Positions 33,800-44,110 of a stretch of 64,000 nucleotides of DNA are shown one piece after another (position 1 is the first letter of the stretch; the number at the start of each line of letters is the position of its first letter). Both the position numbers and the translations under genes were made by a program. This DNA is from Nostoc carneum NIES-2107 (GTDB lineage Bacteria > Cyanobacteriota > Cyanobacteriia > Cyanobacteriales > Nostocaceae), in contig AP018180.1 in assembly GCA_002368155.1 (NCBI GenBank), positions 2,996,899 to 3,060,898 on the forward strand. Direction: 5' to 3'. The notes under the pieces are model-generated. The model had not been told where the DNA came from and did no database searches. It saw only the letters and a program-made list of their open reading frames with translations.

Positions 33800-36202
33800 T
33801 TATTTACCTGAAGGTTTCCAACCCCGACGCTCTAGCATTTGTCGTACTTCTGGGCTGGGATTATAGTTATAGCCATAAGATGAGCGCTCTGAGTCATCCA
33901 TAATTTGAGGTGTAAGCAATACAACCACCTCTCTACGTTCATTGCTTCTGTTGGTACTTCTAAATAGCGAACCAATTAAGGGAATATCACCCAAGATAGG
34001 AATCTTAGAGACTGTTGTCCGGTCTTGGTCTTGGATAATACCTGAGAGAATCAACGTCTGACCATCTCGTAGGCGAATCATACCAGAAGTCAAAGAGCGT
34101 TCAGACACTAAAACGATTTGACCATTTCCTGTATTTTGTGATGCTGTAGGTGCGCTGACAGTGGGAGCAACTGATAGAGAAACAAAACCATTGTCATCAA
34201 TCCGCTCAATTTTTACATTCAGGGTTAAGCCAACTTTTTGTTTATCAATTTTTCTCTCGGTTCTAGAACCACCGGAAGTATCTGTTGTTTGTAGAGTAAT
34301 GTTCCCTACGACTTCCTGAGTCAGGTTCACAAGAGCCTGCTGACCTTCTTGTACAATTAAAGTCGGGTCAGTCAAAATCTTGGCATTGCCATTTGTAACT
34401 TGAGCCTGCAAACTAGCAAGTAACCGTTTGGGGAATTGGTATAAAGAGGGCAAACTGTATGTGTATTTATCAGGAGTCTGACCAGTTACCTGACTAGAAT
34501 ATGCTGTCGGTTGACCTGTTACTGGATCAAACTGAGTCGGTACAGCTGTAACTGTTCCTGGAGTTCCTTCTGTATATGCTGTCAATCCAGGTTGTAGTGG
34601 ATTAGAACTGACACCAGCACTAGGTACTCCTAAATTGGGATTTTGCGGATTAAGAAAAATATTTGAATTTTGAAGTGGGTTAGCAGTAGTAGGCGTTTCA
34701 GTCACACTACTTGCCGCTTCGGAAGCAGTAGCAGGCCTAGAACCACCAAAATTGAGAGATGCTGCACCATTATCAACAGCAAAAAAGTTATTCCCCGCAC
34801 CAAACGAGAAACTAGTATTGTAATCCTGGGTTCCTGTGAGGTTAACATCAATAATTTTGACATTGACTACAACTTGACGACGGCGAATATCAAGCTGAGT
34901 CAATTGAGCCATAGCCATATCAATTAATCTAGCAGGCCCAATCAAGGTAACAGAATTTGTCCGCTCATCTCCTAATGCCTGTAAACCTCTCAGTAATGGG
35001 TTAGAGTCCTTAAAATCAACTCTTTGAGTTTCTAGTTTAGTTTCTGTAGTGGTTTGAGTTTGGGTAACTGCCGCGGTGGAATTACCTACAGGGACAGCAC
35101 TCACGCTAGTAACAAGTCGTTCACGGCTAATGGCACTTTCTGCACCTAAACCAACTAAAAAGTTGAGGGCGACTCCCACTGTTACCTGATTGAGTCGCAC
35201 GTTCCGCATCACATTATCACGGGTAGAGTTGGGTAGTTTAGGCCCCACAAAAATCGTGCGACCACTACGATTAGCCTCTAAACCACTCAAACGCAAGACA
35301 TAGTTAAAGACATCTTGTACTGGTTCGTTTTCTATATCTAAGGAAATAGTTTGTCCGCCAGCAGCCGCACTTGTTTGACCGCCAGAAGACGCACCCCCAC
35401 TTGCGGCTCCTCCTACATAAGCTAAATTCAGACCAGCCGCACGAGATAGTAGTGATAAAACCTCGCGCACAGGAGCATCTCGCAGTACTAACCTAGGCAC
35501 ACGTTCCTGAGTACCTAAGTCAATATTCACAGGTGAAGCATCAATATTGGAGATGGCAATATCCCCTACTGGTGGAGCAACGGCTCTAGGTAAGAAAGGA
35601 GGCCCCTGATTCGGAGGTTGACCCGGGCCAGCTGGTTGTGCCGGTTTGCCATCAATGCTGATTTCTGGGTTGGGGACTAAAACATCTGGTTGTTTACCAG
35701 GTAGGGGCGCAGTAGGATTAGATGGCGTTGTAGGTGTAGGTGTAGGTGTTGTTTGTGTTGGTGTTGTGGGTGTGGGTGTTGATGCTGTAGTATCTCCAGA
35801 TGGGGTAAAGCCTAAGGTAATACGATTGTCTTTTCTCCCTACAGGTTGGCTACTAGGGGCGTTTTTGCTTCCAGTTACCACCACCCGGATGCTGTTAGCA
35901 TCTAGCTGAACAATTTCGACTGAGGCAATTCCTGAAGCGGGGTTGTCTTGGCGGAAATTATTGCCTTGTGGTAAACGTAGTTGAGTATTAATAATATCTG
36001 TAACTAAGGCGTTTCCTCTTTTAGTTGTAAAAACTTGCGGACGCGAGCCAGAGGAAGTTTTCAAAATAACATTAATTCCACCATCAACTTGACTTAGTTG
36101 TACGTCAGTAATTTGGGTAGTATCTGCCCAAACCGGTTGAGCTGCTAGAAAGATAAAAGCAGCAGTACCCAATAATAAACTATTACCGTGAAGCTGTTTC
36201 AC
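33800..36202 (-). CDS. pilQ: Type IV pilus secretin PilQ
   Basis: Outer-membrane pore for the pilus. 800 residues from a GTG with GAGG about 8 nt upstream. A signal peptide (1-26, ending AQPVWA) is followed by an AMIN domain (about 30-120). A Pro/Thr-rich linker comes next (TTPTQTTPTPTPTTP). A secretin short N-terminal domain follows (about 230-325, with Gly/Ser-rich GGAASGGASSGG). The secretin core (about 420-780) ends with the signature IPILGDIPLIGSLF and EVVVLLTPQIM. It is the last gene of pilM-N-O-Q, 221 bp after pilO. There is no pilP, as usual in cyanobacteria. Confidence 0.96.
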   Translation of the reverse strand: MKQLHGNSLLLGTAAFIFLAAQPVWADTTQITDVQLSQVDGGINVILKTSSGSRPQVFTTKRGNALVTDIINTQLRLPQGNNFRQDNPASGIASVEIVQLDANSIRVVVTGSKNAPSSQPVGRKDNRITLGFTPSGDTTASTPTPTTPTQTTPTPTPTTPSNPTAPLPGKQPDVLVPNPEISIDGKPAQPAGPGQPPNQGPPFLPRAVAPPVGDIAISNIDASPVNIDLGTQERVPRLVLRDAPVREVLSLLSRAAGLNLAYVGGAASGGASSGGQTSAAAGGQTISLDIENEPVQDVFNYVLRLSGLEANRSGRTIFVGPKLPNSTRDNVMRNVRLNQVTVGVALNFLVGLGAESAISRERLVTSVSAVPVGNSTAAVTQTQTTTETKLETQRVDFKDSNPLLRGLQALGDERTNSVTLIGPARLIDMAMAQLTQLDIRRRQVVVNVKIIDVNLTGTQDYNTSFSFGAGNNFFAVDNGAASLNFGGSRPATASEAASSVTETPTTANPLQNSNIFLNPQNPNLGVPSAGVSSNPLQPGLTAYTEGTPGTVTAVPTQFDPVTGQPTAYSSQVTGQTPDKYTYSLPSLYQFPKRLLASLQAQVTNGNAKILTDPTLIVQEGQQALVNLTQEVVGNITLQTTDTSGGSRTERKIDKQKVGLTLNVKIERIDDNGFVSLSVAPTVSAPTASQNTGNGQIVLVSERSLTSGMIRLRDGQTLILSGIIQDQDRTTVSKIPILGDIPLIGSLFRSTNRSNERREVVVLLTPQIMDDSERSSYGYNYNPSPEVRQMLERRGWKPSGK

Positions 36203-36423
36203 AGTTCATTCCTCACCTGATAAAACCTTGTTGACAAATAATTTTTGATCGGAACTTAAGTACTGAAGCTATTAGCTCAAGCCTACTCAGGTAGACTTAA
36301 AACTAAGTTTGACAAGAATTTAGATCTCTGGAGATAACTTTAACTATGCACCCCTATATTGAATATCTATAGTGGTTGTTATTTTGATACCTCAATCCCA
36401 TGTTCTTAGTCCAGTACTATCTG

Positions 36424-37197
36424 CTATTTTTTCGTAGGAGCAGCTTTAGCAGCAATCATTGCTCTCTCTTCAGGGGTAAGTGGCATCAATGCTTGTAGCT
36501 GGAAAGTGGTAGTAATTGATGCTGGCCCACGCTTAATTATGGGCGCTCCTTTTTCTGATGGGGTATTAGATTCTGGAACTAATACAGATTGATAATCCTT
36601 GAATATTAACAAAGGCTGTAAACGCTCAATGTTACGAATAATCGATTGCGTTTGTTCATAAGTACCCGCAATTTCCACTTGGATAACACTGCGTTTCAGC
36701 TTGCCATCTGCTTGTATCCCTAAACTACCATCAGTAATCGGTTCTGGTTGTTGTGTAACTGGCACAAATTTTTTCAGTTTAGCCTTAACTGAATTACCAG
36801 GAATTTGAAAGTTACCAGTTTCAATTAAGCGATTCATATCCAGTAACAATGTATCTAAGGTTTTTTCGTTAGAAAACAAACTTAAAACCTGAATTTGTTG
36901 CTGTTTAGCTTGTTCTAGTTCTTGTTTGATCTCATCAATCTTTTTGACACTAGCTTTCTTCTGATCAACTTGTCCTTGTAATTCGTTAACTTTTGTTTGC
37001 TGCTGTTGATAGCTATCCCAAGCTGGCATTAACAGGTTGAAGACTATATACAACGCGCCCAAAAGTCCTACAGAACCAACCAAAATCCCAATGACTTTGG
37101 GTGTAAAGCTAATTCCAAACAGAACGGGAGAGGCTGGGGATTCTAGAGCAAACTCTCCGTTTTGTTCTGCAAAATTCAAATCGTCACTCAGCGTCAT
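36424..37197 (-). CDS. pilO: Type IV pilus inner-membrane protein PilO
   Basis: 257 residues. A cytoplasmic N-terminus precedes one TM span (about 32-54, VIGILVGSVGLLGALYIVFN). A periplasmic coiled coil follows (YQQQQTKVNELQGQVDQKKA onward), then a ferredoxin-like domain with VIQVEIAGTYEQTQSIIRNI. It pairs with PilN to form the alignment complex between PilM and the secretin. Its ATG overlaps the pilN stop by 4 nt, so translation is coupled. The C-terminal tail is basic (AAKAAPTKK). Confidence 0.93.
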   Translation of the reverse strand: MTLSDDLNFAEQNGEFALESPASPVLFGISFTPKVIGILVGSVGLLGALYIVFNLLMPAWDSYQQQQTKVNELQGQVDQKKASVKKIDEIKQELEQAKQQQIQVLSLFSNEKTLDTLLLDMNRLIETGNFQIPGNSVKAKLKKFVPVTQQPEPITDGSLGIQADGKLKRSVIQVEIAGTYEQTQSIIRNIERLQPLLIFKDYQSVLVPESNTPSEKGAPIIKRGPASITTTFQLQALMPLTPEERAMIAAKAAPTKK

Positions 37198-37979
37198 TTT
37201 GTAATGACTCCTGTTTTTTGGATACTGCGAATTCGAGTTACTAGTCCCACTGTGCCTTTTTGTTCTAACTCCCGGATTAACTCAGAAGCTGGAACATCGC
37301 TCAGACTTGATTGAATAGTGTATTTGACTACTTGAGGTGGCGGAATTTTTTCATCGTTTTTAGCAGCAGCACCTGCTGGTAATGGTGCATTGACTAACTC
37401 AGCCGTCTTAATTTTGCTTTCTGAGGCCTTTAAAAAGCTAGACTGTTGTAGAGTTAGTAAAAAGTCATTGACATCGTTAAAAGAACGAGCCATGCCGGTA
37501 ATCTCTATTCCTCCGGCAGGATTCCCTGTGGTAGTTCCTGCTGGTTGTCCCTGTGCTGGAGGAAGGGGAGGAATTTGCTTGATGTTCTCAATTTGCACTT
37601 TTGCTGGTATACGCTCGCGCAAATCTTGTAACATGGCTGACCAAGGACGAATTTGGTCAAAAACTGTGACTAAACCTTGCGTCTCGCCTTTAATTTTGGT
37701 TGTCTCTTCTTTAATTTTATTAATACTTGCTAATTCTGTGTCTAACCTCTTGCTTTCTTGATCTAGTTGTGCTAAATTTTGCTCTAATTCAGCGTTCTTG
37801 GCTTGCAACAACCACCAAGCACCTCCTACAAGGGTGGGTAAGCAAATGCCTACAGCTACCCCTATATATAATGGTGTCATGTTGCCAACAGGCAGCTGGA
37901 TTTTGACTCTTGGCTTTTTAGTAGCCGTATTCTGGTAATTTGGACGATCCTTAAGGAAGTTAATATCCAAACTGTACAT
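37194..37979 (-). CDS. pilN: Type IV pilus inner-membrane protein PilN
   Basis: 261 residues. The short N-terminus MYSLDINFLKDRPNY has the INFL-x-x-RP motif through which PilN binds PilM. One TM span (about 35-57, PLYIGVAVGICLPTLVGGAW) is followed by a coiled coil (KNAELEQNLAQLDQESKRLD) and a ferredoxin-like periplasmic domain with IEITGMARSFNDVNDFLLTL. It begins 4 bp after pilM and overlaps pilO by 4 nt. Confidence 0.94.
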   Translation of the reverse strand: MYSLDINFLKDRPNYQNTATKKPRVKIQLPVGNMTPLYIGVAVGICLPTLVGGAWWLLQAKNAELEQNLAQLDQESKRLDTELASINKIKEETTKIKGETQGLVTVFDQIRPWSAMLQDLRERIPAKVQIENIKQIPPLPPAQGQPAGTTTGNPAGGIEITGMARSFNDVNDFLLTLQQSSFLKASESKIKTAELVNAPLPAGAAAKNDEKIPPPQVVKYTIQSSLSDVPASELIRELEQKGTVGLVTRIRSIQKTGVITK

Positions 37980-37983
37980 TCTG

Positions 37984-39090
37984 TTATACCTCCCGCATTC
38001 CTAAACCCAGTACTGTCGCTAAGCCAGCGCGTTGTACTGCAGGGTATTTTTCCTCGCTAACTTCTAAGGACAAAGATGTTATTGGATCGATTTGGGCAGT
38101 TGGTAAGCTTAATCTTTGGGTGAAAAACTCATCTAGCTGTTGTAAGCCACCGCCTGGGCCAGCTAGAAAAATTTGCGCTACCTCCAAATTTTCACTTTGA
38201 TTCAGGTAAAAATCGATGGAACGACGCAGTTCATCGGTGAGTTCTCCCAAAACTCTTAATAAAGCTGCCATACCCGGATTAATATCGGTTAGCCCAGTTT
38301 TACCGCCATCGACGTTAGTTGTCATAATCGTCATGCCGTACAACATTTCCATATCTCGGCTTGCAGGTAGACTCATAGCCTTTGAGAGGGCATATTGCAT
38401 TTGATAAGTACCGATGGGTACAGTACGCGAAAATTGCGGCACTCCGTTGACAATAATGGCAATTTCTGAACTATCAAATTCGATATCAACTAATACTGCT
38501 GCTTCTTGAGGGCTGAATTGCCGCAATTGCTCGCGGATTGTCCGAATCATTGCAAAACTGTTGATTTCTAAAATATCGATTTGCAATCCAGCCTGCTCAA
38601 ATGTATTAATATATGCTTCTGTTACCTCCTTACGTGTAGCTACTAAAAGTACTTGTACTTTTTCAATACCATCCTCATCTACAAAGTACCCAAGTTTTTG
38701 ATAATCCACATCAGCTTCTTCACGCGGATAGGGTAAATACAAAGCTGCTTCATGGTTTAGCACCATTTCTCGCAGTTCTTTATCATCTAACTCTGCTGGT
38801 ACAGGTATTAAACGGACAATTGAATCTCGTCCTGTGACCCCAGTAGCAACCCGAGAAGCTTTAATTTTGCTTTCAGCCAAACCCTGCTGAATTAACTGCG
38901 CCATTGCTGGCGCATCAGCGATTTGACCATCCATCATTACACCCTCGGGAACTGGTATTGATGTTAAGGCTTCTACTTTTAAGCCTTGACGTTGTTTGCG
39001 TAATTGAACTATATTCACCCTTTCTGGTGCTAGTTCAATACCGACCCCTTTATTAGATTTGCTAAACAGACTATTGAAGCTTTTCACCAC
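37984..39090 (-). CDS. pilM: Type IV pilus actin-like ATPase PilM
   Basis: 368 residues. Actin-like fold: phosphate-1 strand GVGIELAPERVNIVQLRK, a central AAVLVDIEFDSSEIAIIVNG (phosphate 2), and adenosine loop IFLAGPGGGLQQLDEFFTQR. It is cytoplasmic, anchored by the PilN N-terminus, and needed for twitching motility and DNA uptake. First gene of the operon. It begins with tandem GTG codons (39090, 39087), so the exact start is uncertain by one residue. Divergent from a sugar-binding lipoprotein gene across 141 bp. Confidence 0.95.
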   Translation of the reverse strand: MVKSFNSLFSKSNKGVGIELAPERVNIVQLRKQRQGLKVEALTSIPVPEGVMMDGQIADAPAMAQLIQQGLAESKIKASRVATGVTGRDSIVRLIPVPAELDDKELREMVLNHEAALYLPYPREEADVDYQKLGYFVDEDGIEKVQVLLVATRKEVTEAYINTFEQAGLQIDILEINSFAMIRTIREQLRQFSPQEAAVLVDIEFDSSEIAIIVNGVPQFSRTVPIGTYQMQYALSKAMSLPASRDMEMLYGMTIMTTNVDGGKTGLTDINPGMAALLRVLGELTDELRRSIDFYLNQSENLEVAQIFLAGPGGGLQQLDEFFTQRLSLPTAQIDPITSLSLEVSEEKYPAVQRAGLATVLGLGMREV

Positions 39091-39231
39091 TTTGATGCCC
39101 GTTGCACTACTAAATTGATAAGTTAAATGATGCTAAAAAACGTTCTTGGTACTAGGTAATTGATTTAGCCTATAATCTCGACAATTCTGCATAAGCTTTT
39201 CACTCAGAGCAAGCGTAAATATACTAGTAAA

Positions 39232-40533
39232 ATGTTTAAAACTTCAAAATTCAGGCGATTGACTGTTTGTGTACTGCTAGGTTTATTGACTAGTTGGATA
39301 GTCAGTTGTAGTACAGGAAATGTGGGCACGGGAACAAAACAGGCTTCTGGGGGAACCACAACGATTGAGTTTTGGACAATGCAACTCCAACCTCAATTTA
39401 ATGGTTACTTTCAGAACCTGATTGCAAATTTTGAATCACAAAACAAAGGTATAAAGATTAACTGGGTCGATATACCTTGGGCAGCAATGGAGAACAAAAT
39501 CTTAACAGCTGTCTCAGCAAAAACGCCACCTGATGTTGTCAACCTCAATCCGGATTTCGCGTCTCAACTTGCAGGACGAAATGCCTGGTTAGATTTAGAT
39601 ACGAAAGTCCCAAATGAAGTACGTTCCTCCTATCTGCCAAATATTTGGAAAGCTAGCACACTCAATAGTAAAAGTTTTGGTATTCCCTGGTACCTCACTA
39701 CCCGGCTAACTATTTATAACACTGATTTATTAAAACAGGCAGGTATCAACAAAACACCGAATACTTACGCAGAATTAGGGCAAGTGGCACAACAAATTAA
39801 AGATAAAACAGGGAAATATGCCTTTTTTGTAACTTTTGTTCCGCAAGATTCCGGAGAAGTTTTGGAATCATTTGTGCAAATGGGAGTCACCTTAGTAGAT
39901 TCCGAAGGTAAAGCAGCTTTTAATTCACCGCAAGGCAAAGCAGCTTTTCAGTATTGGGTAGATTTGTATAAAAAAGGGTTACTTCCAAAAGAGGTTTTAA
40001 CTCAAGGACATCGCCATGCAATAGATTTATACCAAGCTGGTGAAACAGCATTTTTAGCTTCCGGCCCTGAATTTCTGAAAACGATCGCCAATAATGCCCC
40101 AAAAATTGCTCAAGCCTCTGCGATCGCACCGCAAATTACAGGTGATACTGGTAAAAAGAATGTTGCTGTCATGAACTTAGTGATCCCCAAAGATAGCAAG
40201 TACGCAGATGCTGCTGTGAAATTTGCTTTGTTTGTTACTAACGATCAAAACCAATTAGCTTTTGCTAAAGCCGCTAATGTTTTGCCATCTACCGTAAAAT
40301 CACTGGCTGATAGCTATTTTAAAGATGTTCCTGCTAGTGCGACAACAGTAGACAAAGCCAGAGTAATTAGCGCTCAACAACTACAACAGGCAGAAATATT
40401 AACGCCGACCATGAAAGATTTCAATAAATTGCAAAAGGCAATTTATGAGAACTTGCAAGCAGCAATGTTAGACCAAAAAACAGTAGATAAAGCTGTGGAG
40501 GATGCAGCGCAACAGTGGAATAATCGTACATAA
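39232..40533 (+). CDS. ABC transporter sugar-binding lipoprotein (family 1 solute-binding)
   Basis: 433 residues. The lipoprotein signal runs MFKTSKFRRLTVCVLLGLL to lipobox IVSC, with Cys26 as the lipidated residue. The mature part starts with TTTIEFWTMQLQPQFNGYF, typical of family 1 carbohydrate-binding proteins such as UgpB/MalE, followed by DVVNLNPDFASQLAG and the hinge FLASGPEFLKTIANN. It should capture a sugar or polyol in the periplasm and deliver it to an ABC permease. No permease or ATPase gene is adjacent, so it works with a transporter encoded elsewhere. The start is ATG 39232. Confidence 0.92.
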   Translation: MFKTSKFRRLTVCVLLGLLTSWIVSCSTGNVGTGTKQASGGTTTIEFWTMQLQPQFNGYFQNLIANFESQNKGIKINWVDIPWAAMENKILTAVSAKTPPDVVNLNPDFASQLAGRNAWLDLDTKVPNEVRSSYLPNIWKASTLNSKSFGIPWYLTTRLTIYNTDLLKQAGINKTPNTYAELGQVAQQIKDKTGKYAFFVTFVPQDSGEVLESFVQMGVTLVDSEGKAAFNSPQGKAAFQYWVDLYKKGLLPKEVLTQGHRHAIDLYQAGETAFLASGPEFLKTIANNAPKIAQASAIAPQITGDTGKKNVAVMNLVIPKDSKYADAAVKFALFVTNDQNQLAFAKAANVLPSTVKSLADSYFKDVPASATTVDKARVISAQQLQQAEILTPTMKDFNKLQKAIYENLQAAMLDQKTVDKAVEDAAQQWNNRT

Positions 40534-40891
40534 AAATGTTCATTAAAAGGTAAATAGTTGGTGGTTCAGGAATAGTGAAATCCACCAACCAATACCAATG
40601 TGAAACATCTTGAAAACATATCAATGATTATTTAGGGGCAAATCTCTGCGCCCCTATTTTATTTTTTATATTCTGCTGATGATGAAGTAACTCGACATTG
40701 AAAAATTTCAAATAGCTGTAATCACGCTTTTATTAAATCACTATTACTATTTACACTCAGCATTTTGACTAGCGTAAGGGCACGGCACCAGTAAGATATT
40801 TGATATGCCAAAAGATTGTGGATGCCGTGCCCCTACCTACCCATCTGTCACGTGCTTTTTTCAAAATGGTATAACTAGAACAATTTGCTGC
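40534..40891. other. Convergent spacer with family D repeat
   Basis: No gene is supported. It holds the family D element at 40773-40872, lying between convergent genes. Confidence 0.65.
40773..40872 (+). repeat. Repeat family D, full copy (about 100 bp)
   Basis: GGGCACGGCACC... and GGATGCCGTGCCC arms form a hairpin, followed by a tail (CCCATCTGTCACGTGCTTTT to AAAATGGTAT) that resembles the right end of family A. Related partial copies are at 19676-19763 and 22251-22313. Confidence 0.75.
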
Positions 40892-41827
40892 TCACGCTGA
40901 CATTAATTGCTGAAGGCGTTTTGGTTCATCTCCCAGCCAATCGGGATTTTTGGCAGTACCGTCGAAAATGGATGAAGTCTTGAAAGGTTCAAACTCGCCG
41001 CGAGATCCAGCGTCTGCGGTTTTGGCTAACAATGTTTGCACCTGCTCCTGTGTCATCGGTTGAAATGTCTCTACAGCTTGGAATGCTTGCTCGAGAATCT
41101 GCATATTGTCGATTCCCGTAATTACCACCGAGGTGGGTAGATTCAGTGCATAGTGGAGACATTCAATCGGCGTTACCGTCTTGGACTTGAGCAGAATTCC
41201 ATTCGCCATACTTTTCATTCCCAAAATACCGATGTTTCGTTTGACTAGTTCTGGTACAACCAGCTTGGCAAAACTCCGATAGTGTGCGTCCATCACATTT
41301 AACGGCATCTGAGCTGCAGCAAATTTAAAGCCGTAATTGTCTGCGACTTGGAGCATATGCAGATGAATTTCGGGGTCTTTGTGCCCCGTAAAGCCAATGT
41401 AGCGAAGCTTTCCAGCTGCTTTTGCTGCAACTAGCGCCGCATTTGCTCCCTCTTCATCAAAAACCCGATGCGGATCATCAAATCGCAGGATTTCGTGATG
41501 TTGTACCAGGTCAATGCAATCGACTTGTAGGCGTTTTAAGCATTCATCGAGCTGTTTAGTAGCTTCTTTTTTAGAGCGTCCGTCAATTTTGGTCATCAGA
41601 AACACTTTGTCTCGATAGCCATCACGGAGCGCTTTCCCCATGCGAATTTCACTCTCACCACCGTTATAGTCCCAACTGTTATCCATAAAGGTGATGCCCC
41701 GATCAATCGCTGTACGAACAAGCCGTATTGCCAACTGCTCATCTACGTGTTTCAAGCTGAGATGCCATCCTCCCAATCCAATTGCAGAAACTCTTTCTCC
41801 AGTACTGCCAAGTTCTCGATATAGCAT
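40892..41827 (-). CDS. Aldo/keto reductase
   Basis: 311 residues from ATG 41827, chosen because GAGGG lies 7 bp upstream and MLYRELGSTGERVSAIGLGG is the usual family start. The frame continues upstream without family likeness. The (alpha/beta)8 barrel carries Asp in FMDNSWDYNGGESE, the catalytic Tyr of the same segment, Lys in VFLMTKIDG and His in DLVQHHEI. It should reduce carbonyls with NADPH in the cytoplasm; the substrate is not predictable. It lies 177 bp downstream of the catalase gene on the same strand, so the two may share a stress-related transcript. Confidence 0.93.
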   Translation of the reverse strand: MLYRELGSTGERVSAIGLGGWHLSLKHVDEQLAIRLVRTAIDRGITFMDNSWDYNGGESEIRMGKALRDGYRDKVFLMTKIDGRSKKEATKQLDECLKRLQVDCIDLVQHHEILRFDDPHRVFDEEGANAALVAAKAAGKLRYIGFTGHKDPEIHLHMLQVADNYGFKFAAAQMPLNVMDAHYRSFAKLVVPELVKRNIGILGMKSMANGILLKSKTVTPIECLHYALNLPTSVVITGIDNMQILEQAFQAVETFQPMTQEQVQTLLAKTADAGSRGEFEPFKTSSIFDGTAKNPDWLGDEPKRLQQLMSA

Positions 41828-42004
41828 CTTTGTGCCCTCTATTTTAGTTTTTACAAATATTTCTGAAGTGGTTTGAAAACCAAACTGGCGTTTGAATAAC
41901 GGTGATATTTTTATCGAAAGTTGAATTACCCAATATCCCACTCGTAATTCATTCACGAATAGGATATTGAGTAATTCACCCACCAACACCCTGAGCCTGA
42001 TTAA

Positions 42005-44110
42005 TTAAGCAGGTACTTGATCCTTATGGGCACGATTCCAGTGACGATGTTGAGCGATCGCATTGATAAATGACTTGGCAATCTCATTCGCATCGGCACT
42101 ACGAGCAGTCACTATGCCTTGATCGTCTTTTAACGACGAGTCAGATAATGTTACTCCTGGAAGTTCAGCAGCTTTGAGTAAATCAACACCTTCCCCTGTG
42201 GCAGCGATTGGTTTGCAATGCTTAAAGGCTTCATTGATGAAATGCACAGCTTCGCCATTCATCTTCAAAGCTTCCAGACTTTTTGCACCGCCAGGTACAT
42301 AAATCGCATCAAACATCGGTGAGGCACTTGTTAAGAAGGTCTTGTCTACTTCAATTTCTTGACCATCTGCACTCTTAATTTTGCCTTTGAACTTCGATAC
42401 AACTTCTGCCATTGCACCAACGCCTTTTAAGGCTTGCTTGATAGCCATAATCTGAGCAGCATTTACGCCATCTGCTGCTAAAATTGCTACTTTTCGACCT
42501 TTAGCAGTTTTCGTCGTATTGTTTTGGCTTAGTGCTTCGGAACTTTGTCCGTGATTTTTGACTGTAACTGCGCTTGGTGCAGCGACTCCGATGCCTTGGG
42601 CAACTCGTTTGGCTAATTCATGATCCACATGGTTGAAGCGATCAACCATCCGTTCGCGCACTCCTTGATCGCCAACTTTGCCTAATTCAAAATGAGCCGC
42701 CTCTATTAAGTGTTCCTTCTCCACAGGTGAAAGGCTGTTCCAGAATAGAGTGGCTTGGCTAAAGTGCTCTTTAAAGCTGGGGCTCCGATCGCGGACTTTA
42801 TGCCCTTCTACACGCTCCGGATAATGCACATATCCACCTTCTGCTGCTGTACTCACCTCTGGACGATTCTCACCCAATGAATTAGGCGAGTAGTTGACGC
42901 GGCTAGTCTTAATTTCCATTTGCATCCGCCCATCTTGTTGATTGTTGTGGAACGGACAAACCGGACGATTAATTGGCAGATGAGCAAAGTTTGGACTTCC
43001 TAAGCGATGTAGTTGCGTATCGTGGTAAGAGAATAGCCGACCTTGCAAGAGTGGATCGTCGCTAAAGTCGATTCCTGGGACAACGTTGGAAGGTTGAAAA
43101 GCTACCTGCTCGGTTTCTGCAAAGAAATTATCGGGGTTGCGGTTGAGAACCATTTTGCCGACGGGACGGACGGGAACTAATTCTTCAGGAATGATTTTGG
43201 TTGCATCCAAAATATCGAAATCGAATTTGTGCTCGTCAGCTTCTTCAATGATTTGCACGCCGAGTTCGTATTCTGGGTAATCACCCATGTCAATGGAATC
43301 CCACAAATCGCGGCGATGAAAGTCGGGGTCTTTACCAGCGAGTTTCTGTGCTTCGTCAAAGACATTGGAATGTACTCCTAAAAGCGGCTTCCAATGGTAT
43401 TTCACAAACCGAGATTTACCTTGTGCATTTACCCAACGGAAAGTATGTACGCCAAATCCCTGCATCATGCGGAAGTTTCTCGGGAGAGTGCGATCGCTTA
43501 AAATCCACATAATCATGTGGGTTGATTCAGGCATCAGTGAGATGAAATCCCAAAAACTGGGATGGGCTGTTGAAGCTTGCGGCATCTCATGATCTGGTTC
43601 TGGCTTAATCGCATGAACTATATCAGGAAACTTTATCGCGTCTTGAATAAAGAATACTGGAATGTTGTTCCCAACTAAATCATAGTTACCATCTTCAGTA
43701 TAGAATTTAACCGAATAACCTCGTACATCCCGCACTGTATCGGCTGAACCCCGCGAGCCGCCTACTGTTGAGAAGCGAACAAAGACGGGTGTTTTGATTG
43801 ATGGATCTTGCAAGAATTTAGCTTTAGTAAACTCTGCCATTGATTCGTAAGGCTGGAAATAGCCATGAGCACCCGACCCCCGCGCATGAACCACTCGTTC
43901 TGGAATGCGTTCTCGATCAAAGTGTGTCAGCTTTTCTTGAAAGTGGAAATCTTCTTTTAACGAAGGGCCGCGTGTTCCTACTTTGAGCGTATTGTCGGTA
44001 TCGTTAATTTTTACACCTTGATTACTTGTGAGTTTCTCGTCTGCATCTTTACGATAGGGTTGTAGAGCTTCATTTTTGGTGTTTTCATTAACCTGTTGCT
44101 GCTCAGTCAT
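42005..44110 (-). CDS. katE: Large-subunit catalase, HPII type, with C-terminal DJ-1/PfpI-like domain
   Basis: 701 residues, the length of clade-2 catalases. The active-site His75 is in [15 protein letters not shown], distal Asn148 in [13 protein letters not shown], and the heme-ligand Tyr in [15 protein letters not shown] (about residue 362). The C-terminal flavodoxin-like domain (about 545-690, [18 protein letters not shown]) is the class-I amidotransferase-like part typical of KatE. It decomposes hydrogen peroxide in the cytoplasm. All catalytic residues are intact. An AT-rich 565-bp upstream region contains a family C MITE at 44381-44506. Confidence 0.96.
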   Translation of the reverse strand: MTEQQQVNENTKNEALQPYRKDADEKLTSNQGVKINDTDNTLKVGTRGPSLKEDFHFQEKLTHFDRERIPERVVHARGSGAHGYFQPYESMAEFTKAKFLQDPSIKTPVFVRFSTVGGSRGSADTVRDVRGYSVKFYTEDGNYDLVGNNIPVFFIQDAIKFPDIVHAIKPEPDHEMPQASTAHPSFWDFISLMPESTHMIMWILSDRTLPRNFRMMQGFGVHTFRWVNAQGKSRFVKYHWKPLLGVHSNVFDEAQKLAGKDPDFHRRDLWDSIDMGDYPEYELGVQIIEEADEHKFDFDILDATKIIPEELVPVRPVGKMVLNRNPDNFFAETEQVAFQPSNVVPGIDFSDDPLLQGRLFSYHDTQLHRLGSPNFAHLPINRPVCPFHNNQQDGRMQMEIKTSRVNYSPNSLGENRPEVSTAAEGGYVHYPERVEGHKVRDRSPSFKEHFSQATLFWNSLSPVEKEHLIEAAHFELGKVGDQGVRERMVDRFNHVDHELAKRVAQGIGVAAPSAVTVKNHGQSSEALSQNNTTKTAKGRKVAILAADGVNAAQIMAIKQALKGVGAMAEVVSKFKGKIKSADGQEIEVDKTFLTSASPMFDAIYVPGGAKSLEALKMNGEAVHFINEAFKHCKPIAATGEGVDLLKAAELPGVTLSDSSLKDDQGIVTARSADANEIAKSFINAIAQHRHWNRAHKDQVPA

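Noticed and set aside
41828-41989. N-terminal extension of the aldo/keto reductase
   Set aside because: No family similarity. A good ribosome site precedes the ATG at 41827, where the conserved family start lies.
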